A stretch of DNA of 64,000 nucleotides. It comes from Siderastrea radians (lineage: Eukaryota; Cnidaria; Anthozoa; Scleractinia; Rhizangiidae). The notes below the pieces were generated by a model. The model was not told where the DNA came from and did no database searches. It saw only the letters and a list, made by a program, of their open reading frames with translations. Shown here piece by piece: positions 48,012-58,173 of this stretch; positions within the stretch are counted from its first letter, which is position 1; every line of letters starts with the position of its first letter. The position numbers and the translations under genes were made by a program. The stretch spans positions 27,866,875 through 27,930,874 of the forward strand of contig OZ024895.1 of assembly GCA_964017195.1 (NCBI GenBank), written 5' to 3'.

Positions 48012-49175
48012 TTACCCTTGACCTCGTTGGGCGGGTTTAATACGGGGTGGAGGAAACAACTTTTCTAACTGATGATACAATTTATCACGACGATCGTGTA
48101 AACTCTCTAACGTTTCTTGGCGTCGCTGGTTAGCGTCTTCTTCCCCATAGGTCATTTGATCTTGTTTCTTGGTTCGAGGGATCAAGAGTTGATCGATTTT
48201 TTCGTCTTGATCTTTGATGGCTTCAATGTTACGATCGACAATGGCACGTTTTTGCTGGGCTTTTTTAATGGCTTTGGGGTCACCTTGACGTTGTGCTTTT
48301 GTCAAAGCATCTTGAGCTCTAGCTCGGAACGCTTCGAATTCACGCTCCATGGTTTCGTCACGTTCCACCGCTTCTCGAAACGATCCTGCTACAGGAGGAC
48401 GGGTGGTCGACACAGGGTCCTTGCTTCGTGGGGACAAGGGAGGTGGGGGTGGCATGTCTGGTTGAGGAAACATTCTTTCCAGTTGATGATAGCGTTGAAT
48501 TTGACGTTGTTGTAAGGTGGCTCGTCGGTCTTGTCGCCACAAACTCTCGTCGTCTTCTCCATAGGTGTTTTGTTTTTCTTTGTTGGGACGATCCCATTCC
48601 AAGGCATCTAGTTCAATATCTTGCGCCTTGATTTCGTCAATGTTGCGATCGACGATAGCCATTCTTTGCCGAGCTTTTTCGATCCGGGCAGTGTTGCCGG
48701 ATTTCATGGCCGCTGTTAGATCAGTTTCGGCTTGCTTTCGGAACGTCTCCAAATCTTGGTCCATGGTTTCCTGTCGTTTGACGGCCTCTTGAAAGGAGTG
48801 AGGTATTGCATTCCTAAAAGGAACTTGAGGTGATGTACGAGATGTTTTGGTCGAACGTGGGGTGTCCTTAAACATCGACTTGATGGTGCGCGGTTGTACG
48901 TTCTGTAACTGGCGTTGCGAGAGAAAGTAGTCACTGCTACCTAACCCATAATCAGGCACCGAGGGAGGTAGAGCGCGTCCTTCACTTTCTTTCATGTCCT
49001 CCATGATTTTCTTCATCTTATCCACGTGCGGGTCATGAGCTAACTCATCCACCAACAACCAACGTTTCCAAAATTGCGCCATACCATCGTCCGCGCCTTG
49101 TCCCCCTGTTTGAGTGGCTGTGTCTTCGGGTGGTTTGGGTACCAGGATCATCTCTTTGGCATATTTTTCACTCAT
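48012..49175 (-). CDS. Polinton-like coiled-coil protein with internal tandem duplication (387 aa)
   Basis: ATG 49,175 gives MSEKYAKEMILVP, the start I choose because it overlaps the stop of the upstream ORF by ATGA. Residues 1-20 resemble the MxxKxxxxMxLVP start common to a virion-associated ORF of Polinton/adintovirus-type elements. Residues 127-239 and 265-377 are two copies of one Glu/Lys-rich coiled-coil unit (SFQEAVKRQETMDQDLETF and SFREAVERDETMEREFEAF; both contain AIVDRNI and end LE-x-hydrophobic-FP). A Pro-rich linker (PPPPPLSPRS) separates them. The whole frame is open and intact. No enzyme motif is seen. A structural or tethering role is inference. Confidence 0.6.
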   Translation of the reverse strand: MSEKYAKEMILVPKPPEDTATQTGGQGADDGMAQFWKRWLLVDELAHDPHVDKMKKIMEDMKESEGRALPPSVPDYGLGSSDYFLSQRQLQNVQPRTIKSMFKDTPRSTKTSRTSPQVPFRNAIPHSFQEAVKRQETMDQDLETFRKQAETDLTAAMKSGNTARIEKARQRMAIVDRNIDEIKAQDIELDALEWDRPNKEKQNTYGEDDESLWRQDRRATLQQRQIQRYHQLERMFPQPDMPPPPPLSPRSKDPVSTTRPPVAGSFREAVERDETMEREFEAFRARAQDALTKAQRQGDPKAIKKAQQKRAIVDRNIEAIKDQDEKIDQLLIPRTKKQDQMTYGEEDANQRRQETLESLHDRRDKLYHQLEKLFPPPRIKPAQRGQG

Positions 49176-49480
49176 TTTGTCAAGGCGTTCAAACCAGCAC
49201 GCACAAAAGGGAGAAGGCGTCTCCCCAACGAGAGAAGGAGGGCACGACGTTCGTATAACGGGCTTTTCAGGCCACTGATTCGTCGAATCTCTTTTATATG
49301 CTTTTTCAAAGGCAACTTGATCTCGGTGGGGATGGGGATCACCCCATCGTACACGTTGCGGATCAGATCTGTCAAAGCCCGTAATTCCTCGGTAGGGCTT
49401 GTTGTATTTGTCTTCCCCATCCGGGCCCTCCATTCGATGTTAAGGTCAGTAAAAAGGGTTGGTGCGTGAGTACTCGCCAA
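49172..49480 (-). CDS. Polinton-like small ORF with basic, hydrophobic C-terminus (102 aa)
   Basis: An intact ORF reads MASTHAPTLFTDLNIEWRAR and then IRNVYDGVIPIPTEIKLPL. Its C-terminal half has a RRISGLKSPLYERRALLLSL stretch followed by LLPFVRAGLNAL, which resembles the short RGG-LP-LL-type segment common in adintovirus and Polinton small proteins. It ends in TGA that overlaps the ATG of the next gene (ATGA), which indicates coordinated expression, for example by termination-reinitiation. Residues 52-102 are very basic. A DNA- or membrane-associated virion role is inference. Confidence 0.5.
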   Translation of the reverse strand: MASTHAPTLFTDLNIEWRARMGKTNTTSPTEELRALTDLIRNVYDGVIPIPTEIKLPLKKHIKEIRRISGLKSPLYERRALLLSLGRRLLPFVRAGLNALTK

Positions 49481-49489
49481 ACTTGCCGT

Positions 49490-51183
49490 AGCACGTAAAC
49501 ATTACGTCATGGAAACACAGAAGCCCATTCGGAGAAGCTCCTTGCTTTCGCCAAATCATTCATCGAGTCATGGCCGAAAAGTAAACGTTTACGTTTCTTT
49601 TTTTGGTAGATAACGGTTCCCTTTAGATTTTAGGATAATTTTTTCTTTATCAATAAATCCATTGAAATTTCCGTGCCCTTCTTATTTAGACTTACGCTGA
49701 GATGTCAGTTCGTTTATAAACACGTGACGTAACTGAGTCACGCTATGGTCAAACAATTCTGTCACGTTCTTCTTCGCGAGTGCTAGAACAGGTGGATGAC
49801 CAAGGAATGAGGGATGGGAAAGGTGTTCATACTATTAGGGATTCATGTTATTACAAGGAGAAGTGTGCAGGAAACAGAGGGATTTATTTACTTCGCGCGC
49901 AATTTTAATGTCACACTATAATTAACTTTCATGTAGTCACGCTAGTCGTTGCCCAGTTTTTATGTTGGATAACCGCGAGTGCAGTTTTTGCGGGGGAGGC
50001 GGGGTTGAGAGGCCAGGGTGGGACCGAACTGAGGCGAGCAATGCGTGCCTATGTTTTTGTCTTGAATGGACTATTTCAAGGAAAAGGTCTCATATCTCTT
50101 CGGAATCTAGTTAATTTCAATGGGCCTTTTGCATGATTACGTCACTTGCCTAAAATTCACCTCCAAGCCTCGTTTACACTAAATTATTCTCCTCCTCTGG
50201 CAAATTGCACGTGGATGTTATTTTCATTTTTGCTGCTTTGGGAGTTTGTTCGTGGTAAAATATACAAGTTTCTACTACGAGAGCGAGGCTTCGTGGTGAA
50301 ATTATCTAGTCTGACATAAACGCGTATAAAGGCTATTAGTAGTAAGAAAGACTTCTCAAAGCTGGATAAGCAATAACAAAATTGAACACCGTTTTCTCCT
50401 TTCCTCTTAGAAAGTAGCATACTGAACGTTTTCCCATTTTTTTTGCAAACGATAGAGTTGTGTAAACTGAGACCCATATATTTGAAAATAGACGCATAAT
50501 GATCCCCAGCCAGTTACTCACGCTGCTTACCGACAACGAGTCAAGAAAATCTCACTTACCTTGGTTCTCGCTTGAAGATGTCTTCGTAGCTAAAGGAAAG
50601 CAATTGACAGTGTCAATTTTGTCTGCAGAAAGTTTTAGATGTTTTCAAGTAGACGTTAATGTTGATTATATGAAACTTAACCGCGCTGTGAACCACAAGC
50701 GCCAGAAAGATACTTTAATGTCCACACGGCTGTATAACCAAAAACAAAAATAAACAACAAACCAAAAACGTGCAAGGCAAAACATCCACTTACTTGGTTT
50801 CAAGGTTGCAGTTGTATTCGCTGTTGATGCTAAACGAAACGAATGTAGAAGTTTAGGTCTCCAGCAAATAAGCCACATATTGAATCATTGCTTATCCCTT
50901 AGTCAAGTAAATCGCGATAAGGTTTCCCCTGGGTAATCAAACATATCAAATGTAACCAAGGTATCTTCTTGCTAATCAAAGCACTATTTCTAGATACCTA
51001 TGATTTGAATGGAAATTCGCTGAAGCAATGCATTGCATGTTTACACTATTTTAAATGTTGGTCATTGGTGCCAACATCATGCCAATCGCAATGTTTGATT
51101 GAAAATATATATTGTAAAAACGTGTTCGAAACCGCGAAAATTAAGCGACGTGTGACGTGCGTACTGCGCTTTGAGAATTCAAG
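49490..51183. other. No supported gene (about 1.7 kb)
   Basis: Between the Polinton-like genes and the microsatellite tail of LINE copy B only short frames are seen. One at 50,499-50,753 is open and starts with ATG but matches nothing I know. Confidence 0.45.
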
Positions 51184-51229
51184 CAGTTGTAGTAGAAACA
51201 GTAGTAGCAGCAGTAGCGGTAGCAATAGC

Positions 51230-51291
<62 letters not shown>

Positions 51292-51736
51292 CAGCAGCAG
51301 TAGTAGTAGTAGTAGTAGCGGTAGCAATAGCAGTAGCAATAGCAGTAGTAGTAGTAGTAGTAGTAGTAGCGGTAGCAATAGCAGTAGCAATAGCAGTAGT
51401 AGTAGTAGTAGCGGTAGCAATAGCAGTAGTAGTAGTAGTAGCGGTAGCAATAGCAGTAGCAATAGCAGTAGTAGTAGTAGTAGTAGCGGTAGCAATAGCA
51501 GTAGCAGTAGCAGTAGTAGTAGTAGTAGCAGTAGCAGTAGCAATAGCAGTAGTAGTAGCAGTAGCAATAGCAGTAGTAGTAGCGGTAGCAATAGCAGTAG
51601 TAGTAGCAGTAGCAGCAGCAGTAGCAGTAGCAGCAACAGTAGCAGTAGTAGTAGCAGTAGCAGTGGCAGTGGCAGTGGCAGTGGCAGTGGCAGTGGCAGT
51701 GGCAGTGGCAGTGGCAGTGGCAGTAGAAGTAGCAGT

Positions 51737-51768
<32 letters not shown>

Positions 51769-51787
51769 CAGTGGCAGTGGCAGTGGC

Positions 51788-51831
<44 letters not shown>
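51184..51831. repeat. (TAC)n-derived compound microsatellite, tail of LINE copy B
   Basis: On the plus strand (TAG)n with AGC, GCAATAGCAGTAG and (GGCAGT)n blocks, about 650 bp. On the minus strand it directly follows the LINE 3' end GCAATTTAC. Poly-Ser, poly-Val, poly-Thr and poly-Leu frames across it are artefacts. Confidence 0.9.
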
Positions 51832-51833
<2 letters not shown>

Positions 51834-53009
51834 AATTGCTTTATTTGCATGACCGCAAGATTTTACAGTATTGCAAAAGCATATTTATAGTAATTAATAA
51901 CAAAACAAGACTAATATTACTGTAATATTATGCTAATGAACCTAAGTTACATCACTTTCACTTGATAATAACAATGTATCACGTATATTCATACACAAGG
52001 AAATAAACTTCATTACTAGCTTATTCACATGATAGTCGTTAGAGTTCATGAGAAGTTTTATGCTTTCTGAGGTTGATTTCCTTTCAATATCAGGTATTAT
52101 TTCATTGATTCGATTTAAGAATGTCTGCCTCTGCAGAGAGTATTTGCTACATTGCAACAAGAAATGAGTTTCATTTTCTACTTGATTTGATTTACACAAT
52201 GGGCATAATCTAGTTTCTCTGGGCATATGATCGGTTTGATATCGACCTAGTTCAATCATAAGTTTGTGATTACTTACTCTAAACTTCACTAAATTTCGTC
52301 TTTCATTAAAGTTTCTTAGCTGGTTTAAATAATCAGATGTAACGTAGTCATCCTTAAAAACTTTATAAAATTCTAATTTCTTTGAATGTTCAAGGCTGTG
52401 TCGCCAGGAGGATAAATATTTCTCCTTCATATTAGTTGTATATCGCCTTATTCTATCATTATCTAAAGATTCAGGATCTAAATTGGATAGATGATATTGT
52501 TCCATCAAGTTCATAAAATTGGAATAAAATCCGGAGTTATTAATGAAATGTAGATTCTTCGACATGAGGAAAGATTGTTTGACTATAGAGTCATTATCTT
52601 TGTTGTTTAGATAAACAAAATATTTCATAATTTTCTGATTAATTGGGATAATTAGCGGTAATCTTCCAAGTTCGGCTCTGCAAGCTACGTTAGAGGCCTT
52701 ATTGTTTACTTCTAAGTAGTGTTTACAAAATTTGAGATGAATTTTTTCTATTGGGGAACTATCCCATGCTTTAAAATTCTGCTTAGTGTACATCCCCCAT
52801 ATCTCACTGTTGTAGCTTAAGATCGGAAATATCGTTGTGTCAAAAATCTGAGATGCGGTATTGGGATTAAGTCTATTGAGAAGTGTTTGTTTTCGTATAC
52901 TAGCAAAGGCGTACAGGGCTTTTTCTTTCAAGTGTTCGACTGCAAGAGTAAAGTTTCCCGTTGGAGTTAAACGTGTACCTAAATAGGTGTATTCTTGAAC
53001 AATTTCAAT
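51832..53009 (-). mobile_element. LINE copy B, 5'-truncated after RT motif D, nested in the tail of copy C
   Basis: On the minus strand the copy starts at IEIVQEYTYLGTRL, directly joined to the TAC repeat at 53,009, and is open to TAA at 51,942 through the thumb and the CCHC knuckle (CPLCKSNQ...HFLLQC). The 3' end (CATGCAAATAAAGCAATTTAC) runs into the TAC array. The sequence is nearly identical to copies A and C. No RT catalytic motif is left. Confidence 0.85.
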
Positions 53010-53134
53010 AGTAGTAGTAGTAGTAGTAGTAGTAGCAGTAGTAGTAGTAGTAGTAGGAGTAGGAGTAGTAGGAGTAGTAGGAGTAGTAGTAGTAGTAGTA
53101 CTAGTAGTAGTAGTAGTAGCAGTAGTAGTAGTAG
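53010..53134. repeat. (TAC)n tail between LINE copies C and B
   Basis: On the minus strand (TAC)n with CTC and CTG interruptions. It is the 3' tail of copy C and the 5' junction of copy B. Confidence 0.9.
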
Positions 53135-54828
53135 TAAATTGCTTTATTTGCATGACCGCAAGATTTTACAGTATTGCAAAAGCATATTTATAGTAATTAA
53201 TAACAAAACAAGACTAATATTACTGTAATGTTATGCTAATGAACCTAAGTTACATCACTTTCACTTGATAATAACAATGTATCACGTATATTCATACACA
53301 AGGAAATAAACTTCATTACTAGCTTATTCACATGATAGTCGTTAGAGTTCATGAGAAGTTTTGTGCTTTCTGAGGTTGATTTCCTTTCAATATCAGGTAT
53401 TATTTCATTGATTCGATTGAAGAATGTCTGCCTCTGCAGAGAGTATTTGCTACATTGCAACAAGAAATGAGTTTCATTTTCTACTTGATTTGATTTACAC
53501 AATGGGCATAATCTAGTTTCTCTGGGCATATGATCGGTTTGATATCGACCTAGTTCAATCATAAGTTTGTGATTACTTACTCTAAACTTCACTAAATTTC
53601 GTCTTTCATTAAAGTTTCTTAGCTGGTTTAAATAATCAGATGTAACGTAGTCATCCTTAAAAACTTCATAAAATTCTAATTTCTTTGAATGTTCAAGACT
53701 GTGTCGCCAGGAGGATAAATATTTCTCCTTCATATTAGTTGTATATCGCCTAATTCTATCATTATCTAAAGATTCAGGATCTAAATTGGATAGATGATAT
53801 TGTTCTATTAAGTTCGTAAAATTGGAATAAAATCCGGAGTTATTAATGAAATGTAGATTCTTCGACAGGAGGAAAGATTGTTTGACTATAGAGTCATTAT
53901 CTTTGTTGTTTAGATAAACAAAATATTCCATAATTTTCTGATTAATTGGGATTATTAGCGGTAATCTTCCAAGTTCGGCTCTGCAAGCTACGTTAGAGGC
54001 CTTATTGTTTACTTCTAAGTAGTGTTTACGAAATTTGAGATGAATTTTTTCTATTGGGGAACTATCCCATGCTTTAAAATTCTGCTTAGTGTACATCCCC
54101 CACATCTCACTGTTGTAGCTTAAGATCGGAAATATCATTGTGTCAAAAATCTGAGATGCGGTATTGGGATTAAGTCTATTGAGAAGTGTTTGTTTTCGTA
54201 TACTAGCAAAGGCGTACAGGGCTTTTTCTTTCAAGTGTTCGACTGCAAGAGTAAAGTTTCCCGTTGGAGTTAAACGTGCACCTAAATAGGTGTATTCTTG
54301 AACAATTTCAATTGGCTCGGTGCCTATGTTGAAGTTGATGTCAACGGATTTCCTTAAGCGTTTTTGGAAAATCATTATTTTTGTTTTCTTGGGATTGACT
54401 TTTAGCATCCATGTTTTGCAATATGAAGAGAGAGTGTTTAAACAGTTTTGTAATCCTGTTTTGGATCTTTATAGGATGATCAAATCATCTGCATACAATA
54501 GTGAATTTATTTTTGTTCCATTTGGAAGAACAAATGGATCAGACAGCGTGTTTTCGAATAAATACGGCAAATTGTTTATATAGAGGTTAAATAAAAGAGG
54601 ACTTAAAATACATCCTTGACGTACACCTCTTGAGTATGAGAAAGATCGAGTTTTGTTTTCTCCGATTCTAATGGAACATGTTGAATTGCAATAAAGGCTT
54701 TTGATTAGATTGTAGAAATGTCCTCCTATGTTGATTTTAAGCAACTTGTAAAACAATCCCTCGTGCCAAACAGAGTCGAAAGCTTTACGAAAATCTAGAA
54801 AACAAGCATAGACTTGTTTGTTTCTTTT
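53135..54828 (-). mobile_element. LINE copy C, 5'-truncated, one nonsense mutation
   Basis: It has the same 5' truncation point and (TAC)n flank as copy A, because both lie in the duplicated arms. Motif B has the usual GVRQGCIL. The motif C region is LLYADDLIIL, followed at once by a TAA stop at 54,467-54,469 where copy A has Ser. The rest is open from 54,408 to TAA at 53,245. The intact 3' end GCAAATAAAGCAATTTAC is followed by (TAC)n. Confidence 0.85.
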
Positions 54829-54906
54829 AGTAGTAGTAGTAGTAGTAGTAGTAGCAGTAGTAGCAGTAGTAGTAGTAGTAGCAGTAGTAGTAGTAGCAGT
54901 AGTAGC

Positions 54907-54950
<44 letters not shown>

Positions 54951-54985
54951 TAGCGACAGCAGCAGCAGTAGTAGTAGTAGCAGTG
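54829..54985. repeat. (TAC)n microsatellite, right arm, about 157 bp
   Basis: Counterpart of 44,811-45,418 but about four times shorter. Confidence 0.95.
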
Positions 54986-55069
54986 TACATATAGGAGAAG
55001 GAGGAGGAGGAGGAGAAGTAGTTGTTATTTTTGTTGTCGTAGTCGTAATTACAAGAAAAGGAGACATAC

Positions 55070-55459
55070 CAAAAGAGGTATATGTTGCATGAAATCCTTT
55101 CTTGTTTCTTGTAAGGTCACTGTTAAATTCCACCCACAAGAATCGCCAAGTCGATAGGATCGCAGCGCGCTTTACATCCCCACAAAATTCTCCTAGCCTT
55201 GGGGCCTCTCCGTCACTGCCATCCCTTACTTCGACGTGGTCACAGGTGCAGACCGATGGAAATAAACAGGTTTCCAACAGAAATGTTTCAAAGCTCAGCT
55301 TCACTCTCTGGTCTTGTGGAACAGAAATTATCCATCTACATGTCTTGTGGTTTGGGTAATTAGACGGGTAGTTGGGACTAGAAAACCTTCCCGAACACCC
55401 TGTAAGACTTATACCACTTTTACTGCACTGTCCTTTCACTGAAGACATAAAGTTGAAAG
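55070..55459 (-). CDS. CUB-domain exon, right copy, complete
   Basis: 390-base exon between an acceptor (TTTATTTTCAG) and a GTATGT donor, open throughout. It gives a full CUB domain of about 110 residues: GCSGRFSSPNYPSNYPNHKT, CRWIISVPQDQRVKLSFE, CTCDHVEVRDGSDG, LGEFCGDVKRAAIL and VEFNSDLTRNKKGFHATY. The four CUB cysteines are present. CUB modules occur in secreted proteases, receptors and matrix proteins, and the partner domains are not in view. Multi-exon context is lost because the exon is followed by the microsatellite and the LINE. It could be a host exon captured in a duplication, or an exon of a live gene whose other exons are outside. Confidence 0.8.
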
Positions 55460-55682
55460 CTGAAAATAAACACATTACAAAAAGGTTAAAATGTTAATAA
55501 CGAGGATGATAATAACACCTTGTTTATCGAAATATTGCACAAACACTCGGCACAAAGGGAAAGCGGACCTGTGAGGGAACAACACCTTCTAGTCGGAATA
55601 ATAATGAGGATTGAAGTTTGCCTATCACAGCAAACCAACGCGTTACATATAGCAACACGTACGTAAACGGTCGACCTCGAGA

Positions 55683-55811
55683 GGTCCGTATAGGGAAAAA
55701 CTGTGCCCGAGGTCTTGAGTAAGGCCCAAGGCCGCAGGCTGAGGGCCGTACTCAAGACCGAGGTCTTGGCCGTACTCAAGACCTCGGGCACAGTTTTTCC
55801 CTATACGGACC
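55683..55811. mobile_element. Foldback MITE, complete in the right arm only
   Basis: 55,683-55,721 (GGTCCGTATAGGGAAAAACT...) is the inverted repeat of 55,772-55,811. In the left arm only one half remains (44,087-44,125) and about 63 bp are missing. Confidence 0.7.
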
Positions 55812-57047
55812 GACCTAGGCCGGTGAATAACGTGTTTATTTTTTCTGCTTTTTTGGAGGTGGAACGAGGCGAATTCTGAGTTTGAGAATTGTTTGTAAAA
55901 GTCCTTCTACGTGCGCTAGTTCCCACGATCAAAATTATTAAGCTTACGAGAAAGAGCCGCAAGCAAACCGTAGGGATAAAGGATAGATTAACGAGAAAAC
56001 AGAACTTAAAATATATCATTAAAAAACAGGCGTTAAGAACAAACCCGGACGTCTCATAGCAAGAATAAAGAAATAAGCTTTGTCTTGCTCAAAATGAAAT
56101 CACCTTAAGTTTAAATTTGGTTTACAGTACCGAAGATTTTTAAGACAAGTAAGACTTTATGTGTAAACTAATGCTTACACTCCACAAACTCTACTGCATA
56201 TCTTAGTATTTTAAACATTTTTGTTCGTTCTTGGTCAAGATTTTCGCAAATCGATACTTTGAGAAAGCCAAACTATAAAAACTTGCTGACATGCAACAGT
56301 TCTTGTCGAAGACACAGCGTTGCGAGGTTTTTTGTTTGACTATTTTAGCTAACAGTCATTAATAATCATATTGTTTTGAATGAAGCTAAATGGGACAGGA
56401 TTAGAAAAGAGATTTCCAAGGAAATAACGACATTTCAACCGAGAAACGGAGGTCAAGAGACTAACTTGCAGTTAACCCGTGTTAAATCAAATGGCGTGTT
56501 AATAAGAAAACCACAACTCGAGTGAAAAACACAGAAAAACTCGCCTTTTTCGTAGAATAACCAGGCCTATTATTCCATTGCTGATTTTTTTTCTTTCACT
56601 TTACAACGGATAGTGAGAGAAAAGTTCCATTTTAAGAAGAAAAATCCAACGTTTCATTGTGCAGGAGTCAAATGATTTCACTTCAAGTATTCCCGCGGAT
56701 TGGAGCGGTCCCTACGCGGGGTCTGTATGGGAAAATCCGGACCGCTGGAGCGCGCGTCATTAGCCAATCAGATTCAAGGATTTAGGATTCCAGACCGCTG
56801 AAATGCTTCAGAAAAAATAATGAAATATACTATACCGTAAGAGAAGTTAGAACAAAGCAATAGATTTGTGAAAGTTTGGTCTCCTGACAACCGAAAGAGA
56901 AACATCAAAACCAAATTCTGAGAGGCGTTTGAGGTGACATTTGTTATGTTTATCTTTCAAGTAACTCTCTATCAGCTTTTCTGGTTCTCCCAAAATATAA
57001 GATCGTAATCCTTCCTTATTAGAAAGTTTGCCATTTTATTCTTGTAG

Positions 57048-58001
57048 ATGGAGGCGTTGAAGAAAAATGAGGCTGTCTATTTGGGTGAAATGCCTGATGA
57101 TTATGATCCTGTGACTACCGTGGAGGTGGTGCAAGAAGGGGTGTCTTTCCCGCAACCCAGTGAGAAAGAAACCCAGGCCGCCGTGGAAGAGTTGATGAAC
57201 GAATTGAATGGCATGGTAGACCAAGCCACTCAGGCGTGTCCTCCTCCTCCTACTCCTCCTCCACCTGAGGATGACAATGAAGGGTTGAAAAGAATGGAGA
57301 GAATGGCTACCATCTTTCAAAGTCCTGCCTTTCAAAACCCCAGACCTCGTCCCCCACCCAGTTCGGTGGACTACATGGTGTGCCCTTGCCATGAGGTACG
57401 TTTGGAGGAGCGCCAGTCTCAAAAGGGATGGAACTATGTCAAATGTCCCATCCGACCTTGTTTGCTGTTTTGTGGTAAAGACCAAGCCTACGAGTATATG
57501 AGGGAGGTGTATCGTCAACCTCATCCAGAGGTGTGCGACATGTGGAGCTGTTTGTTGTGCTTTTGCCGTGAACCTGCCACGCTTCAACAGAGCCACTCCC
57601 CAGAGGACTCCAGTCGGTTTTTTGTGACCTGTTCCAATAAAAAGTGCAACTTCTTTCGGTAGGCCGATCAACCTTTGGGCCAGAAGTACTGGAAATGGTT
57701 TCATGACAATCCACCCCAAAAGCCAGACCATCCTTTGCCTAGCCGTGATGCTGATGGCTATCCCAAACGTGGGTTTGATATCCCAGGTCCCCCACCCAGA
57801 GTGAGATGCAAGGAGGAGGTGGAGTGAGAACGTCCCCTGATGGACTATGAGAGCCAGTTGCTGCGAGAAATCCAGGAACTCAAGAACCGTCAAGAGGTTT
57901 TGGTGGCTCCAGCACCACCCCCACCCAAGTACAGTGACAGTATAGAGAACTGGCAGAAAGGCCTAGAGACTGTAACTTATGATCGTAGTGGTCAATTTTA
58001 A
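57048..58001 (+). pseudogene. Polinton-like double GRF-type zinc-finger protein, two in-frame stops
   Basis: ATG 57,048 starts an acidic N-terminus, a Pro-rich linker (residues 64-73) and two zinc modules: C112-x-C114...C133-x4-C138 and C171-x-C173...C195-x4-C200. The pattern CxC-x18/21-C-x4-C fits GRF-like fingers, which bind single-stranded nucleic acid in known families. The frame stops at TAG 57,660-57,662, resumes (WKWFHDNPPQ), stops again at TGA 57,825-57,827, and ends in a short coiled coil (LLREIQELKNRQEVL) at TAA 57,999-58,001. The gene starts four bases outside the right arm of the large inverted repeat, so its original promoter is gone. The stops make it non-functional or at best truncated. 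Confidence 0.6.
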
Positions 58002-58124
58002 AGTTTGTAAAGAGAAAAAAAAAGCAGGTACGTCAAAACAGCATGATCGACCGGCGCGCCCGTACTTTTTTGAAAATACGCGCGCTCTTTTAAAATAGTT
58101 TGACTTGTGAAAGAAAAAAAAGGC

Positions 58125-58132
58125 TATAAAAG
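58125..58132 (+). promoter_or_regulatory. TATA box of the small ORF upstream of the integrase
   Basis: GGCTATAAAAGGAG, 42 bp upstream of the ATG at 58,174, which has a strong start context (ACCATGG). Confidence 0.6.
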
Positions 58133-58173
58133 GAGTGTTGTAAGAATAAAAAAAGTTCAGTTTGAAAAAAACC

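Larger units (their letters stand above)
53150..57044. repeat. Large inverted repeat, right arm
   Basis: Reverse complement of 42,834-47,095. Outer end CCATTTTATTCTTG at 57,044, inner end GCATGACCGC at 53,150. Differences are scattered single bases, the shorter microsatellite, the complete CUB N-terminus and a further 63 bp of foldback MITE. Confidence 0.85.

Noticed and set aside
48117..48515. Plus-strand frames across the duplicated coiled-coil gene
   Set aside because: Antisense shadows of the intact minus-strand ORF.
50969..51925. 318-codon Ser/Gly/Asn-rich frame and its reverse counterparts
   Set aside because: Same microsatellite artefact; it runs through the TAG/GCAGTG tail of LINE copy B.
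42834..57044. Polinton with giant terminal inverted repeats
   Set aside because: The arms contain host-like CUB exon and LINE sequence, Polinton-like genes lie both inside and outside, and no target duplication is seen. A simple TIR interpretation does not fit.
57036..57893. 285-codon minus-strand frame opposite the GRF-type gene
   Set aside because: It is the shadow of the plus-strand zinc-finger gene and has no recognisable domain.
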